Source: PALSA-612 sp963742925 (GTDB taxonomy: Bacteria > Actinomycetota > Thermoleophilia > Gaiellales > Gaiellaceae). Taken from it: a DNA stretch of 64,000 nt. A program made the translations under genes and the position numbers. The DNA is taken from assembly GCA_963742925.1 (NCBI GenBank), contig CAVUNV010000008.1:124001-188000 (forward strand). Direction: 5' to 3'. The notes beneath the pieces are model-generated. The model saw only the letters and a list, made by a program, of their open reading frames with translations, had not been told where the DNA came from and did not search any database. Of the stretch, positions 62,987 to 64,000 are shown in pieces. Position 1 is the first letter of the stretch; each line of letters starts with the position of its first letter.

Positions 62987-64000
62987 CGCTCCAGCTCGAC
63001 TTCCTCGGCGGCTCCGGGCCTGATCACGGTATGGGCGGCGAACGCCTCGTCCTCGAACGGGAAGTCGGCGCGGAAGTGCCCACCGCGGCTCTCGCGGCGA
63101 GCGAGCGCGCTCTTCGCGATCAGCCGCGCGAGCGTGTTTCCGTTGCCGGTGAGCCGCTCGAGCCCGGACGAGTCACGGACGAGCCCGACATCGCGCCACA
63201 TGGCCGCCCGCAAACCGGGCGTCACCGGCTCGATCGGCCGCGTCTCGCGGGGCCGCGTCCCAGGGACAGTCCCTGTAACAGAACTGTCACAGAGCGCGGC
63301 CAGAGCGGCGCGGCGGCCGAATACCAGGCACTCCAGCAGCGAGTTCGAGGCCAGACGGTTCGCGCCGTGGACGCCGGTGCAGGCGCACTCGCCGGCCGCG
63401 TAGAGGCCCGGCACGCCCGTCCGGCCCTCGAGGTCGGTGGCGACGCCGCCCATCGTGTAGTGGGCCGCCGGGGAGACCGGGATCGGATCGCGCTCCGGGT
63501 CGAAGCCGTGCGAGGCGAGCGCGCTCATCAGGGCCGGGAACCGGCCGCGGTCGACGCCGCGCAGGTCGAGGAGCGCCGTGCCGCGCGCGTCGATCGCCCG
63601 GGCGACCACGTCGCGCGGGGCGAGCTCGTCGGTGAAGCGCTCACCGTGCTCGTCGAGGAGCAGTGCGCCCTCTCCGCGCAGCGCCTCGGAGAGCAGCAGC
63701 CCGTTGCCGGCCACGACCGTGGGGTGGAACTGGACGAACTCCAGATCGGCGACCTTCGCTCCGGCCCGGTGTGCGAGGACGATTCCGTCGCCGACCGACC
63801 CGAGCGGGTTCGTCGTCCGCTCCCAGAGGGCCGAGTACCCGCCGGTCGCGAGCAGGGTCGCAGGCGCCTCCAGCAGCCCCGACTCGGTCCGCACGCCGCC
63901 GGGCGGAAGGTCCACCACCCGCTCGCCCTCACGCACACGGATACCCGGATGCTCGAGCACCCGCCCGGCGAGCACGCGCGCGATGACGGCGCCGGTCGCG
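62977..64000 (-). CDS. nadB: L-aspartate oxidase, C-terminal part (runs off window)
   Basis: About 340 C-terminal residues of the flavoenzyme that oxidises aspartate to iminoaspartate, the first step of de novo NAD synthesis. Visible: A-T-G-G-Y-S-A-L-W-E-R-T-T-N-P-L-G-S-V-G-D-G; E-F-V-Q-F-H-P-T-V; substrate-site H-Y-T-M-G-G-V; G-L-Y-A-A-G-E-C-A-C-T-G-V-H-G-A-N-R-L-A-S-N-S-L-L. The FAD-binding N-terminus is beyond the window. An in-frame palindromic repeat (63261-63276) encodes part of the linker S-S-V-T-G-T-V-P-G-T before the C-terminal helical domain. Confidence 0.94.
   Translation of the reverse strand, partial: ATGAVIARVLAGRVLEHPGIRVREGERVVDLPPGGVRTESGLLEAPATLLATGGYSALWERTTNPLGSVGDGIVLAHRAGAKVADLEFVQFHPTVVAGNGLLLSEALRGEGALLLDEHGERFTDELAPRDVVARAIDARGTALLDLRGVDRGRFPALMSALASHGFDPERDPIPVSPAAHYTMGGVATDLEGRTGVPGLYAAGECACTGVHGANRLASNSLLECLVFGRRAALAALCDSSVTGTVPGTRPRETRPIEPVTPGLRAAMWRDVGLVRDSSGLERLTGNGNTLARLIAKSALARRESRGGHFRADFPFEDEAFAAHTVIRPGAAEEVELERWS
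63261..63276. repeat. 16-nt palindromic repeat, copy B, inside nadB
   Basis: CAGGGACAGTCCCTGT, the reverse complement of the intergenic copy at 4598-4613. In nadB it is read in frame as part of the linker between the catalytic core and the C-terminal domain, where extra residues should be tolerated. Confidence 0.6.

Overview
The window is about 70% GC with strongly GC-ending codons, many GTG/TTG starts and 4-nt ATGA/GTGA gene overlaps. Gene content (livFGMHK transporter, lepA-hemW-hrcA-dnaJ-prmA-mtaB-HIT-yqeY-phoH-ybeY-dgkA-cdd-era block, comEA/comEC/holA, lysA, nadBCA, LuxR-type regulators, CGNR protein, Holin-X protein) fits an actinobacterium, most likely the Thermoleophilia (Gaiellales/Solirubrobacterales). 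That placement is inference from gene content and style; no rRNA is present.

Layout. 1-4.6 kb: start of a secreted protein, polA (two frameshifts) and a LarA/DUF2088-like gene. 4.6-10.1 kb: a complete branched-chain amino acid ABC transporter operon on the minus strand (livK-H-M-G-F) with a promoter ahead of livK and a 12-bp hairpin between livK and livH. 10.1-11.9 kb: a tRNA-Leu(CAA) carrying the scar of a small integrated element: integrase remnant, one membrane protein, and the displaced 3' half of the original tRNA. 11.9-17 kb: a secreted coiled-coil protein, small conserved proteins, a Holin-X-type membrane protein and an amidinotransferase-like gene. 17-24.6 kb: a minus-strand run deoC, active aldehyde dehydrogenase, catalytically incomplete aldehyde dehydrogenase, degenerate TrpC-like barrel, GT39-type glycosyltransferase, lipoprotein, Tat-exported DyP-like protein. 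25-29.6 kb: a three-gene signalling operon (single-domain receiver, 956-aa PAS histidine kinase, cyclase-receiver-LuxR fusion). 29.6-43.1 kb: the conserved housekeeping block running from murJ and lepA down to era. 43.1-49.4 kb: rpsT, holA, comEC, comEA, a small secreted protein, and a leuS gene broken by about a dozen indels. 49.5-56.4 kb: lysA, a DsbA/FrnE-family gene with an in-frame TGA at the catalytic cysteine, a DUF255 thioredoxin-domain protein, a CaiB-type CoA transferase, a BNR-repeat protein, a MoaD-like protein and a CGNR zinc-finger protein. 56.4-61.1 kb: a FtsX-type ABC exporter (permease plus a two-domain ATPase). 61.2-64 kb: nadB-nadC-nadA for de novo NAD synthesis, nadB running off the end.

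The most interesting locus is the DsbA-family gene at 50768-51406. Its catalytic motif reads Sec(TGA)-P-F-C instead of C-P-F-C, the frame is intact on both sides, and a bacterial-SECIS-like stem-loop lies directly downstream. It is a good candidate selenoprotein and is translationally coupled to lysA. Other notable points are the anticodon-loop tRNA integration scar, a three-copy dispersed palindromic repeat, a palindrome shared between an intergenic site and the nadB coding sequence, and the cyclase-receiver-LuxR fusion.

A caution runs through the annotation. Several genes (polA twice, the DyP-like gene, comEA, a small secreted protein, the ABC permease, probably the HIT gene, and leuS many times) carry single-base indels. 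Most of the isolated ones are one extra base in a short G or C run. This looks like uncorrected consensus error rather than gene decay, so disrupted genes are annotated as whole genes with the break points stated.
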